Source of the DNA: Aquatica leii
Lineage: Eukaryota > Arthropoda > Insecta > Coleoptera > Lampyridae
Assembly (NCBI GenBank): GCA_035610365.1
Contig: CM069432.1
Span: 177,243,027-177,307,026, forward strand
DNA: 64,000 nucleotides
Reading direction: 5' to 3'
Below, piece by piece: positions 11,959 to 23,500 of this stretch (position 1 is its first letter; each line of letters begins with the position of its first letter). Position numbers and translations under genes: made by a program. The notes beneath the pieces are model-generated. The model saw only the letters and a list, made by a program, of their open reading frames with translations. It had not been told where the DNA came from and searched no databases.

Positions 11959-12911
11959 ATTTTCATCAAATTTACATTTATTTATTAAAATGCTTATAGA
12001 ATATTTTTTTTAAATATTTTGTGTTATGCGTATATATTTCTCGAGTGTGTATTAATCATAACAAAATATCTCTTTGGTTATGCCAATGTTTTACCTTATG
12101 CAAACATTATTGTGTTTATATTATTTTCAGTGGGTACTAAAAAACAATCAATGTGTAAGAGTAAAATTATAGTTATGTATTTTAATAAATAGAATAATAC
12201 GAAGCGTAAGAAAAGTATTGCAATTATCTCAAAATCGTATCTCGGCATATTTTGATGATATCAATTTCAAATTTTGGATCTACACGAATCTCAAAAATGT
12301 ATTTATTGGTACGCGGATCAGTGAGTTTGCATTCGATATCTAACTACTGAAACAGTTTTTAATAAAATGACAATCAATAAGCAGTTTAAGTGATAGCATT
12401 TTTGAAATCACTATAATCAATTTCAAAAGTTAACAAGTATTTTCCTGTTTTAACTTCGTTATTTTATTACTCCACCATTTTAGAATTAACATTTTTTCTA
12501 CAGTTAGGTGGTTTAAATTTTATTAAAATCGGCCTAGTATATGAGATATCGTCTAAAATACATATGTTTTTAAAATACCGACAAAGTCAAATATTTTAAC
12601 GTAATAAGAAATTGACATCGAATTAAAGTATGCAGTTAGATGCAAATAATAAGGGGTTTTATAATGGTTTACGTTTTTCAAAAATTGCGAATTTATAAAT
12701 AAATAGTCAACTGTTAAAATGAATTCGATTTAAGAAAATTAACTTTATTGGCTAAAATATATATTAAGTGTAGAGCACTGTTATCGCTTACCTGACCTTT
12801 GTACAAAGATAACTAATAGATACTCCTTAATGTTATAGTTGGCCAGTTTCTGAGTCAACACTGCAAATTAAAACTTGCTGAGTCATGCGCCTTTATAAAT
12901 GCTTTAAAGTG
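11959..12911 (-). repeat. Right long terminal inverted repeat
   Basis: Inverted copy of 10298-11323, shorter by about 70 bases. It ends AAAGTG at 12911, followed by TA. The divergence between the arms is small but spread evenly, so the element is not very recent. Confidence 0.8.
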
Positions 12912-13021
12912 TACAACAATTTAACATTAGGATTTTTGATTCAGAATTGAACGAATAATGTCGCAGCTTTTTTGACAATTTATACACACTTTGTATAGAA
13001 TTGAAATAGTTAATATACATT

Positions 13022-13426
13022 GTAATTAGTATTAGATCTTGTCTTCTTTAGGAGGGGCAATAAAACCATTCTAAACTATTTTTATGGCTACGTTTCGTGC
13101 CTCTAGTGTGCACAATATATATAGTGTATATTGTTTGTTTTAACATTAATGTCCGTCGTTCTTCTTTGTATATAGATTTAAATTTTAATTCTACTGACAA
13201 TAATTTATGTTAACTAGAATAAGTATTAATAATATCAGACGGTATGCTTGTTGGACCAGTGGACTGTTTCCACCCATAACCTTTTCTTTGGCCTGAAGAA
13301 GTGCACACTAGAGGCACGAAACGTAGCCATAAAAATAGTTTAGAGTGGTTTTATTGCCCCTCCTAAAGAAGACAAGATCTAATACTAATTACAACCTAAC
13401 AAACAGGAGGATAAACTACTTTACCA
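13022..13426 (+). mobile_element. Second foldback element with hammerhead-like core
   Basis: The arms 13022-13114 and 13302-13394 are near-perfect inverted copies (shared blocks AGATCTTGTCTTCTTTAGG and GGCTACGTTTCGTGCCTC). A tail of about 30 bases follows the right arm. The unit is flanked by a perfect 12-bp duplication, TTAATATACATT, at 13010-13021 and 13427-13438. The layout (palindromic body, one-sided tail on the same side, long TSD, hammerhead-like core at the arm) repeats that of 7811-8405 although the sequences differ. This supports one class of Penelope-like, non-autonomous elements. Confidence 0.7.
13293..13328 (+). ncRNA. Hammerhead-ribozyme-like core
   Basis: CTGAAGA (13293-13299), stem II GTGC (13301-13304) with GCAC (13314-13317) around a 9-base loop, then GAAA (13318-13321) and CGTAGCC. 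The left arm at about 13087-13114 carries the inverted copy but lacks the CTGAAGA half. Stem III does not close well downstream, so this is a core without a clear cleavage site. Confidence 0.5.
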
Positions 13427-13438
13427 TTAATATACATT

Positions 13439-14683
13439 ATTTGTATACAAGAAAATGTAACTATTGATACTGTTGCATTTATTTAATTACAATTTGTAAA
13501 TTAAAATGCTGGATTTCAACGGTTTCTTACTACAATGCAGTAGGATTTATAATTTCTATATTACGTCAAAAATACTCAACTTTGTCAGTGTCACTACTAG
13601 TTTAAGATAAAGTTTATAAACATAATTTGTTTATATAGTTATCCAAATTTTTGACAACCACGTTATATTATGTAGATGTTTTATTATTATTCTTAAATAA
13701 AGTATAAGGATAACTAAAAAATGAAAGTTATTGATTGATACTTCTACATTAATGGATTAGAATAAAGTATCTAATACAACGTTCTTATAATGATTCTACA
13801 GTTTTAGACCTCTCAATATGGTAAAAAAGCAAAGCACTCTACAATAGAAGAATGTGATAACTTTTAATAAAAGTACGATGACCTTTGTCAAACTATATAG
13901 TTTCATAAAATATATGTTTTTAGATTTTACCTGCGTTTGTTAATAACATCGTTTTCGTTAAGTACGGTTTCAGCTGAGAATTTTATTTTATCAAGGTGTA
14001 TTTTAACTGTAAATTAAAAAAACAAGAGCCGGTTGCACAAATAAAATCAAAAATGTAACAACTGATTATTTCTGAAACCAGTTGCTACATCACCAATCAA
14101 ATCAAATGTAACAAGTTATTACATTTCTGACAAAAGATTCAAATAATCACTTGTCAGATGCGTTTAATTTTGTTTTTCCACTACTAGTTGTATACGCTTG
14201 CAGGTAAATAATATTTCATTATTAACTAGTAGTTAATAATGAACATATTTACATTTTCTGATAATACTACAACAGTTTAAAAGAAAAATAGTTTACGAAA
14301 CTGGGTACCAAGAGCAAGAGATTTTATTTAATGCTAATTTAAGTTTTCAAATCGCTCAATTAATAAATTAATTTGATTTAAAAGTAAGTTATTTGAAGTT
14401 CGCGCTTAATTAAATGTGAATATTATTGAATTAAATATGTTTTAGATATAATCAATGCTTAAAATAATGTTTTTAAACAATTTAAACAACTTTAGCAATA
14501 AAAACTTTGTTTATTTTTGTGTTTTAAATCACAATTAAGAATTACGCCAAAATTAATTCTATTAAACTAATGACAACTGTCAGAATCACTGACTTGATTT
14601 TTAATTTAAAATTAATATCTTAAATTTCAAATTCAATTTAGTAACAGATAGAAAGGTTTTAATAATTCTAGTAGTTGAAAAAA
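13439..14683. other. AT-rich DNA with part of a dispersed repeat
   Basis: No gene is seen. The block 14380-14480 (around CGCGCTTAATTAAATGTGA and TATAATCAATGCTTAAAA) resembles 60070-60165 (CGCGCCTAATTAAATGTCA, TATAATCAATCCTTAAAA) in the same orientation. With the palindrome that follows, this marks a dispersed repeat with a second, partial copy near 60 kb. Confidence 0.45.
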
Positions 14684-14817
14684 TTGTATATATATTACGG
14701 TTGAGAAGTTCATTATAACCTGCGCGATTTATATCCCTCGACGTTTCGCGTCTCACGATATAATCTATCGCTTAGGTTATAATGATGCATTTCTCAACCT
14801 TGATATATAATATACCA
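14684..14817. repeat. 134-bp palindrome around CGACGTTTCGCGTC
   Basis: GGTTGAGAAGTTCATTATAACC (14700-14721) is matched inverted by GGTTATAATGATGCATTTCTCAACC (14774-14798), and the pairing extends outward through AT-rich sequence. The minus-strand centre reads GACGCGAAACGTCGAGGG, which recalls the GAAACGT end of the hammerhead-like motifs elsewhere in the window, but no CTGANGA is present. A partial copy of the right half lies at about 60167-60215. Confidence 0.5.
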
Positions 14818-15328
14818 TTATCCTATTGCGTGATATAAAAATTTCAACGTTTTTGAGTTGCATAATATTTCAAAAGCGACATCTATTAAGAGTTGGAGAT
14901 ATAATTTGTACCGTTGGCAATATATCAGTCATTAAGATTAGATTAAAGTCTAAAACAATAAAGAGGTTATATGCATTGACTTTTACTCAAAGGACAAACA
15001 TTATAATAATAGGTAATATTAATAAACGCTAAAAATAATTAAACGTTATTCCAGGCAGTTGTAGTTGATTGCAAAATTATTAAAAACTTTAATGTTGACT
15101 GTGCATGAGTCTGTTGCATTAAATTTTATGCCAAGCATACCTAAAATAATAAATTTTAACGTGACAGATCTACTATACATAGATGCTGCTAAATAAATTG
15201 CAATATACCTATGTACCTTTAGAACAAGATAATGTACGTCATTAGCACTATCAATAATCCGGTTAATCTCGACTAACTCTAATATTTTAGTTTTCTTTGC
15301 TTGATTGGAACTTTCGCTTGAGTAACCC
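14818..15328. other. Region downstream of the recombinase fragment
   Basis: On the minus strand, just past the recombinase stop, a shifted frame (about 15200-15310) reads LVEINRIIDSANDVHYLVLK. This looks like the next segment of the same protein after a frameshift. Nothing firm is seen further down. The 68-codon frame at 14826-15032 is not recognised. Confidence 0.35.
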
Positions 15329-15625
15329 TTACAGCTTTACAAATTTAGAAATATCAACATCTTTGTATATATTTAAACATGATCTTAGCATGCTATATGT
15401 TGTCCATAATGAAGACGATTTTTTGCACTCGCTTATTTCTTGAAAATATGCTAACATTACATTCTCTGTAATACCAACAATTTTTTTTTCTTTACACCAA
15501 TCACTAAATAGTTTATATTGTTTTTCATAAACTGGTCGGCTTTTTGTTGGTAGCAGTTTATCTGTTGCTTGTATTGCAAGTTTTCTTATTTCAGGAGGAG
15601 TACAATTGATTTCTTCGTTATTCAT
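15329..15625 (-). pseudogene. Tyrosine-recombinase-like protein, N-terminal fragment
   Basis: This 98-codon minus-strand frame starts with Met at 15625. It contains LLPTKSRPVYEKQYKLFSDW near residues 24-43, then ENVMLAYFQE, then SSLWTTYSMLRSCLNIY. This pattern matches the helical SAM-like, DNA-binding N-terminal domain of tyrosine recombinases, as found in Crypton-type and related mobile elements in animals. The catalytic domain (Arg, His-X-X-Arg, Tyr) is not seen, and the frame breaks right after the domain. It is most likely a relic of a mobile recombinase gene; domesticated relatives also exist, but nothing here suggests a working gene. Confidence 0.55.
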
Positions 15626-16887
15626 GTTAATTGTAACTGATATTAATTAACTGTGATGTGAATAAGAAAATAAAAGAAAATCAATTTTTTTTGTTTTATT
15701 TTTTCATTAGGTAACTTCAATGTTTTATTACATACAAATTAGATTTGTTTATCAAGTTATAAATAGCTGTTAGAAACACTGTTAGTATGTATCAACATTG
15801 TAACAAAATATTTTTTTAACACATATATTAAGCAATAATTCAGTTTAATTTCTTACTATATTTTATATTATAAATGTTTTTAAAAATATGACACGACATA
15901 TCTGTATCTGTAAGCGACACAATGCCTAAACTGGATTTCAGTGTTAGTTCGGTCAAAAATATTTAAAATGTGTATGTCTATTACACGACAAGCAATCCTA
16001 TTGATTAATTCGTACCGTATCCAAAACAAACAAATAAACATTTGTTTCAAGTTAAAAATAGAAACTTTTTAAAGTTTGTAGAATTACTTGCTCAGTTTGA
16101 TCCGATTAGGAAAGGACATATAAGAAGAATTCAAAGTAAATCTGATAAATGGTTTTCGACTTATCTAAGCAATATTATACAATGTTAAAGTAATCCATAC
16201 TCAAATTAGAGTATTATATATACAAATAAATTATTTTAACTTAAAGTCTTCTCTACAAATATGTTTTTATTTTTAATTAAATTTTAATCTTGATCTTAAT
16301 ATTAAATTTCTTCACTTTTGCAATATATGTTATTATCTTAACAATCTTGAAATTTTAGAAATAAGATACATTTTTATCTTAAATTTTGTGACAATGAACA
16401 AAAATGAATCAGCAGCTTTTATTAAAGTTTTACAAAATAACTTTAGAAAATTAAACTAAACAATTTGTTCAAAATTAAATATGGAATGTAAATCGTATCG
16501 AACAATAACTTAACCTAGTAGGCTCGTGTATGTACGTTTTAAAAACGCGTTTTAATCTGCGGATTTTTTGCTTGATTATTGTACAAAAATTTTTACTTAT
16601 TGGTGAACAATTTGATAAGAGCAACTTATGGGTTTTGATATTGGACCTAACTATACAGTAACACCCAACTTCGCAATGAACAAGCTAATGTTATTTTAAT
16701 ACTTTATATTATTTCAGGTTTCTCAACTTATAATAGAGTAGGTTTAACAAATAAAACGATGAGCTGTGGTTGAAACTTAAGTTCTCTTGAAATTATTTGA
16801 TTATAAAACTTACATGTTTTTCATAAACTACTCAACACGCTTTTATCTGATCGTTGTTAATATAATACCCAGTAAAAACGTAAAATA
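15626..16887. other. AT-rich DNA, nothing recognised
   Basis: No protein-like frame, no repeat end and no RNA gene was seen between the recombinase fragment and the mariner-like end. Confidence 0.5.
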
Positions 16888-17169
16888 TACAGGGTGTTCT
16901 CGAAATACGCGCATTCATTTTAACAGGACGTGGTTCAAGTTAAGTACAATCGAATTACAAAAAAAATTATAATAAAATTTGGAAAATAAGGAAGTTCCAA
17001 TTTTTAAGAATTTAAGAGAAAAGTTTTAGGACCGCCGGTTCTTATGTTTATTCATTGCATTTTTTTGTTTTCTTAGTTCCATGCCTTTAAGTTGTCTTGG
17101 AGTCGATAAGAAACCAGAAGTGTTTGAACTGTCAGCGTTAAAAGGATGATAGTACAGATCCCGTAATTT

Positions 17170-17500
17170 GCGTGCAATTGGTGCAATTCCGTAGTTCATT
17201 CTGTAAAAAGAATTGGCAATTTCTATTCGTTTTCGTATACGATTGACCTATCATGCATTCAGGTAACACAAAAGGACCAATCAATTGACCGCCGACAATA
17301 CCTGACCATAGATTTATCGAAAATCGATGTTAAAAACGAACCCGTCTTGTCGCATGTGAGTTCCCAAAACTCCAAACGTGGCTGTTATGGAAGTTAGACA
17401 TTTAATTTTTAGTAAACGTTGCTTCGTCTGTTACCAAGACTTGACTCAAAATGTGTTCATTTAAGACCATGTCTATTAATTCTTGATTCGAGAATAATTA
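17170..17500 (-). pseudogene. Mariner/Tc1-superfamily transposase fragment
   Basis: One minus-strand frame reads LIDMVLNEHILSQVLVTDEA, then TFTKN, then after an in-frame TAA FHNSHVWSF, and after another TAA HRFSINLWSGIVGGQLIGPF. The Asp of TDEA is a catalytic residue of the DDE domain, and the SINLWSGI..LIGPF block is typical of insect mariner-like transposases. The C-terminal part drifts out of frame near 17170. The N-terminal helix-turn-helix part is not found; it would lie at higher coordinates, where other elements have inserted. Confidence 0.75.
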
Positions 17501-17639
17501 GCAAACAACGAACAATAAACAATAACACCAAACAACGAACAACAAATAAAGACAAACTCGGAAACGAAGTATACAATTAAGTTGACGTGACAAAACTGAA
17601 CAATGAATCTATTGCCGAAATCTGTACCAATGACTTCCA

Positions 17640-18610
17640 TTGAGGTATAATAAACTACTAGAGAAACCACTCCGTATGCTAGCATGGTTACGAATTCGGT
17701 CCGACTTTATTTCTTGTTCCCCCACTTTATCCGGGCAAGAAAGCAAACTATCGTGTATAGTTACGTGCATTTAAATGCTTTTTAGCGTTCGAATTGCAAT
17801 CCATAATTTTAACTTAGAGTACATTTAATAATAAATTTCATAATCTTAATTTATAGTGTGTAAAAATGGTCAACTTTTGCTGAAATATATCTTGAAATAT
17901 CTGAAACAATTTTAAATTACATGTCACTTATAAAATATAATAAAGGCGCAGTATGTAAATAATATTTTATATTATCTTTCTGGTTATATTATTAAAAAAG
18001 TTATTAATTCTGTAACTTGTAAATATTGTATTTCGATGTTGAGTTCACAGAACGGTGTAGAAAGTGTACATAATATAAGAGATGATTTTACAGCGTTTAC
18101 AAAATTTGTTTCAAGAGCTGGTTTAAAATTAGCTAGTTCAGAGACATTTAATATAATTCGTGTCTGTGAATCGACTTTTAACTTATTTATAATAAAAGGA
18201 CAGAGTAACGTAAAAACTATTCTTGCGGCGACTATCAAAAAAATAATAATAAATAAAATGTCGTTTAAAAATTTTATTCACCCAATTTTAAACGAGTTTG
18301 GCAGTGTGTCAGATGAATGGAAAATTACTTGTTTAATAATTAATATGTATTTTGAATTTAGGTTAAAAACGTACTGCAGGACTATAAATGTTGATGTGAT
18401 TTTAAAAGGTAATATATATTATTAATAATATGTATTTTTAATTTAAGAAATTCACCTATTGTTTTCATATAATCTTTTAATTTTACTTCTACCTTTCAAA
18501 CGTCGTTGACTTTAATGCGTTTTTGCCCGGAAGCAGTGGGGATAAGCAATAGCGCGACGGCTCGCCTGAATGTACGAAGTGGTTTCTCCAGTTAGTATAT
18601 TATACTTCAT
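17640..18610. repeat. Inverted repeat flanking an unknown fragment
   Basis: The stretch 17640-17735 recurs inverted at 18520-18620 with about three-quarters identity. Shared landmarks on the plus strand of the right copy are TTTGCCCGGA, GTACGAAGTGGTTTCTCCAG and ATTATACTTCATTG. The outer side of the right copy is cut by the gypsy insertion at 18624. The two arms may be the ends of a small DNA transposon that went into the mariner-like element, with the frame at 18036-18425 as its cargo. I do not recognise the family. Confidence 0.45.
18036..18425 (+). pseudogene. Possible transposase C-terminal fragment, 129 codons
   Basis: This open frame lies between the two arms of the inverted repeat at 17640-18610. 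The segments FTKFVSRAGLKLASSETFNI and WKITCLIINMYFEFRLKTYC recall a C-terminal pattern (RGGL..PS.....FE, then ....L......R.....) found in P-element/THAP9-like and similar transposon proteins of insects. There is no catalytic motif, no upstream domain and no sign of splicing. The match is from memory of the pattern only, and the frame may be a decayed transposon end rather than a gene. Confidence 0.35.
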
Positions 18611-18624
18611 TGATGACTTCATAT

Positions 18625-19087
18625 TGAAACGTTCGAGAAGTTATTCGCAAATTCGAGATCGTTCTCGAGGTTGTTATCCATCTTTTAGAACGTATATCGA
18701 GAGATATGGAACACTCGAGAATGATTTTTAAAATGTGTATATATCCGACGAAACAAATCGTAGGTCAGTTATTGCCGTAATGCGAATACAGCAGTGTTAA
18801 GAAGATTATTCAAGTCTAAATAAATAAGTCGTTAACGCGTGTTATAAATAAATCTACAAAGTACGTGAGTTTAGTGTAAACAAGTGTGTGAAGTTATGCG
18901 CGGACTTTATCTTATCTTCGTGTGAGTGATAGCGTTCGTTATACATAAATTATACTGTAAGTTTTTTATTAAATATTTTTAGATTTAATTAGTTCGGTTA
19001 ATTTAAAAGTGTACATATTTCTAGTATAAGTAAAACATATTTTTAGTAGTTTAAATAAATTAGTAGTTGATAATAAAATTCGATACA
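18625..19087 (+). repeat. 5' LTR of the gypsy element
   Basis: Starts TGAAACGTTCGAGAAG and ends TTCGATACA. Compared with the 3' LTR it lacks one AT-type base near 18752 and four bases (one ACAT unit) near 18950. It contains several AATAAA-like strings that could serve as poly(A) signals; I cannot place the transcription start. Confidence 0.95.
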
Positions 19088-19088
19088 T

Positions 19089-19104
19089 TGGCGTCAGTGT
19101 GGAG
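19089..19104 (+). promoter_or_regulatory. tRNA primer-binding site
   Basis: TGGCGTCAGTGTGGAG follows the LTR after one T. The TGG start fits pairing with a tRNA CCA end. The TGGYGTCAG start is like sites used with tRNA-Leu in other insect elements, but I cannot confirm the tRNA. Confidence 0.7.
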
Positions 19105-19328
19105 TATCGAATAGAATAAACCGTTCGCGATTTTTAGTGTGAATACCATTAAGTTATTTGACATCGATCCCGGAATAAAAATATTGATTGTGTAAATAAA
19201 TAAAACTTTAGTTCGGAAGTCGCGTGTTTGTTTATAGCATTTAATCTTAGCTATTAAACCAGTGTCGGGCTCTATTAAAATTTAGTATTATTGAATTTTG
19301 TTTCAAATTATTATTCGTGGTTAAATTT

Positions 19329-20519
19329 ATGCCGGTGACGCGTTCGCAAGCAGTTAAAATGGATGCAAACCTATTTAAGTTTCTTGAATCAATAAAAAAT
19401 GGTCAAGAATCGATGAATAGAAAAATGGAAGAAAATTCGCAGAAAATAGAAGAAAAGTTTTACGAAAATTCTCAGAAAATTGAAGAAAAACTTTCGGAGA
19501 GTTCAAGAAAAATGGAAGAAAAACTTTCCGAACATTCTCAGAAAATGGAAGAAAATTCTAGAAGTTTAAAAGAAGAAATACGAACAAGCATAGAAAATCA
19601 AATTAAAATTGTTCAAGAGGAAACCCAAGCAGATATGTTAAACTTAAAAGAAGAAATTTGCGAATATGTGAATGAGAAAACAGAAGCAATAGGGGACAAA
19701 TTAGAAGACAAAATAAAACTGCTTGAAGAAAGAATGAACTAAATGAATTGTCACGGTGAAGGAAGCGTCACGAGTAAAGATTTAATAATGGACCATCGTG
19801 AAGAAACCACTCACAAGTTTAAAGTTGTTCCACCAAATTTTGATGGTAAAATTCTATGGTCAATCTACTACAAGCAGTTTGAAGCTGCAGCTACAGCTAA
19901 TGGTTAGAGCAACAAGCAGAAAGCGACGTCGTTAATTGTGTTTTTACGTGGAGAAGCGCTTGGAATTTTACAAACTGTTCCTGACCAACTGCAAGAAAAT
20001 TACGAACTTTTAATTTCACGATTAAAAATGAGATATGAAGATGCTCATCTTCAACAAGTGTATCAAGCTCAAATTAAAAGTCGGGTTCAGAAAGCTGCCG
20101 AAAGTTTTCAAGAGTTTTAGGCTGACATCGCTAGATTAACACGGCTTGCGTATCCTACAGCACCAGACACTTTCTTGGAGCAGTTGGCTATTCAAACCTT
20201 TGTAGACGGCCTCCGAGACAACGAAACTCCGCAGACTCTCCGGTTAGCGCGACCGAAGACGTTGGTTGACGCATTAACCCATTCTTTGGAGTTCGAAGCG
20301 GCGAAACAAGCGTCGCACCGAGGCAGCTATAAGCTCCGATGTGCTGCAGAAATATCCTCGCACACAGAAGAAAGCATTGAAGACATAGTGCGACGGGTAT
20401 TTCGGGAACGACTAGCTCGAGGAAGGGAACTGACGTGCAGGAACTGCGGGGAAGTGGGCCACGTACGACGACGCTGTACTAAGCCCAGAAGCAAACCAGA
20501 AAAACGTCCGGAAAACTAA
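19329..20519 (+). pseudogene. gag: gag, broken by three in-frame stops
   Basis: One frame runs from ATG 19329 to TAA 20517-20519, with internal stops at 19740-19742 (TAA), 19905-19907 (TAG) and 20118-20120 (TAG). A GTG-led extension to 19317 is less likely than the ATG. Residues about 30-90 are a charged coiled coil made of repeats like NSQKIEEKLSESS and KMEEKLSEHS. The middle part (from about 19800) has the capsid-like pattern of insect gypsy Gag proteins (PPNFDGK, KATSLIVFLRGEALG). Near the end is one zinc knuckle, CRNCGEVGHVRRRC (C-X2-C-X4-H-X4-C), which binds RNA. The TAG at 19905 stands where relatives have Trp, and the one at 20118 probably replaces Gln. Pol lies in the -1 frame, and the two frames overlap from about 20479 with an A-run (AGAAAAACG), a plausible slip site. 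Confidence 0.9.
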
Positions 20520-20533
20520 AACGGGTCGACCGA

Positions 20534-23500
20534 ATGGGGCGAAAGTCGATTTCAACGAGCCATGCCCCGAAGATTACCATTCAAATGGAATCGCCTAGGG
20601 AGCAGTTGCATAGCATTTATCTCAATGGCAAGATCAATGGAAGAAGCGTTCAATTACTGGTTGACACAGGAGCGACGAAGACCATCATTCGTCCTGACGT
20701 CTTATTAGAAAACGAGAAGACATCGGCAGTAACAGTACGACTTCGAACAGCGACGGACGAAGAAATACCTACTCACGGACATGTCAAAGTAACCATTGGT
20801 TTAGGAAATGGAGTACTCAACCATCAAGTACTGGTAGCCGACATCACAGAAGAAGTTATCCTAAGAATGGACGTGATAAAGAAGTATGGGTTCCATTTGG
20901 ACATGAAGAACGATGTCCTGAAGATCGACAATAAAGAAATTCCTTATTATTCGCCAGAGAAGGCAACCGTGCGAGTCTTATTGAGTGAAGACGTGATTCT
21001 GCCTGCAAAGACGGAAAGTGTGGTGATGGCACGTCTGGAGGGAAATCTCCGGGAAGGCTACATACGCGCGATTGAACCAATAGAGGGCGGCTTGGTTGAA
21101 AAGGGACTACTCGTTGTCAGAATTTTAGTACGAGTAAAGAACACGATGCCAGTAAGGATCTTAAACATTAACTCAGATCCTGTAACGTTGAAAAAGAAGA
21201 CCGTGGTAGGCCAATGCACGCCAGTATCACAAATTGTGAGATGCGAACGAAGATACATCGCCCAAGTGTCCACAACATCTATTGGACGTTCTTACCACCA
21301 AATGCCGAAACCTCAGCCAAGACCAGCTGGCTAAAGTTAAAGTGTTGATCCAAGAGTATCAAGATGTGTTTGCGCTGGAGAGTGGCTCCAAAGGAAGAAC
21401 TAACGTGGTGAAACATAAAATTAATACCGGAGACGCTCGGCCGATACGACAACATCCACGCAGACTTCCTTTTGCGAAAAGAGAAGAAGCCGAACAAATA
21501 ATTACTGATATGGAAAGAGAAGGCATGATTGAACCTTCAAGTAGCCCATGGGCATCCCCAGTGGTACTCGTAAAGAAGAAGGATGGATCAACGAGGTTTT
21601 GCGTAGACTACAGAGAGCTAAACGACGTGACCAAAAAGGACAACTACCCTTTACCCAGAATTGACTATACGCTAGACACCCTGTCAGGATCCCAGTGGTT
21701 TTCTACGTTAGATTTAAAGAGTGGATACTGGCAGGTAGAATTAGAACCCAAGGATCGTGAAAAAACAGCTTTTACGATTGGAACTAGTTTGTGGCAGTTC
21801 ACTGTAATGCCCTTCGGCCTGTGTAACGCTCCTGCAACGTTCGAGCGTTTGATGGAGACCATCTTGCGCAGATTGTCTTGAAAGACGTGCTTGGTTTACC
21901 TGGACGACGTGGTCGTGGTTGGGAAGTCGTTTGAAGAACACTTGAACAACTTAAAAGAAGTGTTCCAGTGACTACGTGGGGCTAACCTCAAACTGAGCCC
22001 AAAAAAGTGCCACGTATTTAAGAAGAAGTGCAATACCTTGGCCACGTCGTATCTAGAGATGGAGTAAGGGCTGACCCAGACAAAATCCGAGCAGTGCAAG
22101 CATGGCCAAGACCAATCGACAAACATCAGGTCCGAAGTTTCCTTGGGTTGTGCACTTATTATAGAAGATTTGTACCCGGATTTGCCAATATTGCCAAACC
22201 ATTGACAAAATTAACGGAAGAAAAAGTAGAATTTATATGGAATGAAGACTACAAAAATTCTTTTAATCAACTAAAACAAGCCCTAGTCACTTCGCCGATT
22301 TTGAGTTATCTAAGAGAAGATGGAAAATTTGTTTTCGATACCGACGCAAGCAATCTGGCCAAAGGCGTGGTCCTTTCGCAGGTTCAAGATGGACAAAAAA
22401 AAGTTATCGCGTATTTTAGCAAGGTTTTGTCCAGGCCAGAAAGGAATTATTGCGTGACTAGGAGGGAGCTGTTAGCAGTCGTTAAGTCCATGAAACATTT
22501 CTACAAGTGTTTGTATGGACGAAAATTTTTACTGAGAACAGACCACGCCGCCAAAAAATGACTACTGCAGTTCCGTAACCCGGAAGGACAAGTGGCAAGA
22601 TGGATCGAGAGACTGCAAGAGTATGACTATGACACAGAACACCGTGCCGGAAGCAGTCATCGGAACGTCTAGAGAACCATGTCCAGCGGACTGCAGCCAT
22701 TGTTCGCGACTTGAAGAAAAAGTCGAATGCCTCCGGAGAACTGCTATGGTTGATGATGAGTGAGAACCTGAGCAGTTACGTCTTGAACAAGAAAAGGATC
22801 CTGAAATAAGACTACTCCTAGACAGAAAAGGTATCAGCCGACGACCAACCTGGGAAGAAGTGAATGCTTTGGGCAGAAATATCAAAGCGTACTGAGCGCA
22901 ATGGGACTCCTTGATAGTAGAAGACTGTCTTCTTAAGCGATCCCTAGAAAGTGTTGAGGGCACGGGAAACAGACTACAGTTGGTAGTGCCAAAGAGCCGG
23001 GTGGCAGAAGTGTTGAAGCATCTCCACGATGGGACATCAGAAGGACACTTTGGCATTAAGAAGACATTGGGTAAAGTACGAGAACGATTCTACTGGATGA
23101 ACTGCAAACAGGACGTCATGAAATGGTGCCGTAATTGCACGGTCTGCGCATCAGGAAATGGTCCAGCGAGAAAGCGCAAAGCACCCATGAAACAATACAA
23201 CGTAGGAAGCCCTTTGGAAAGAGTAGCGATTGACATCGCAGGGCCGTTTCCAGAATCCGATTCGGGAAATAAATACATCCTGGTGGCGATGGATTATTTC
23301 ACGAAATGGACGAAGGCTTACGCCATACCCAATCAGGAAGCAGCTATAGTCGCAGACGTATTAGTAAAGGAGTTTTTCTGCCGGTTTGGAGTTCCTTTGG
23401 AATTACATTCCGATCAAGATCGCAATTTTGAGTCTGGGCTGTTTCAAGAAGTTTGCCGAGTGTTGGGAATTAAGAAAACTAAGACAACGCCTCTCCATCC

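Larger units (their letters stand above)
10298..12911 (-). mobile_element. Tc1-family transposon with about 1-kb inverted repeats
   Basis: The element begins CACTTTAAAGC at 10298 and ends with its reverse complement at 12911. Each end is next to TA (10296-10297 and 12912-12913), the target duplication of Tc1/mariner transposons. The two arms (about 10298-11323 and 11959-12911) are inverted copies of one another over nearly their whole length; the left arm holds about 70 extra bases near 10775-10850. Between them lies about 635 bp with the C-terminal part of a Tc1-like transposase on the minus strand. Most of the transposase gene is gone. Arms this long are unusual for the superfamily, and a transcript through both could fold into a 1-kb duplex. 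Confidence 0.8.

Noticed and set aside
20856..21273. Antisense frames across gypsy pol
   Set aside because: They are shadows of the pol frame, which carries the protease and RT motifs.
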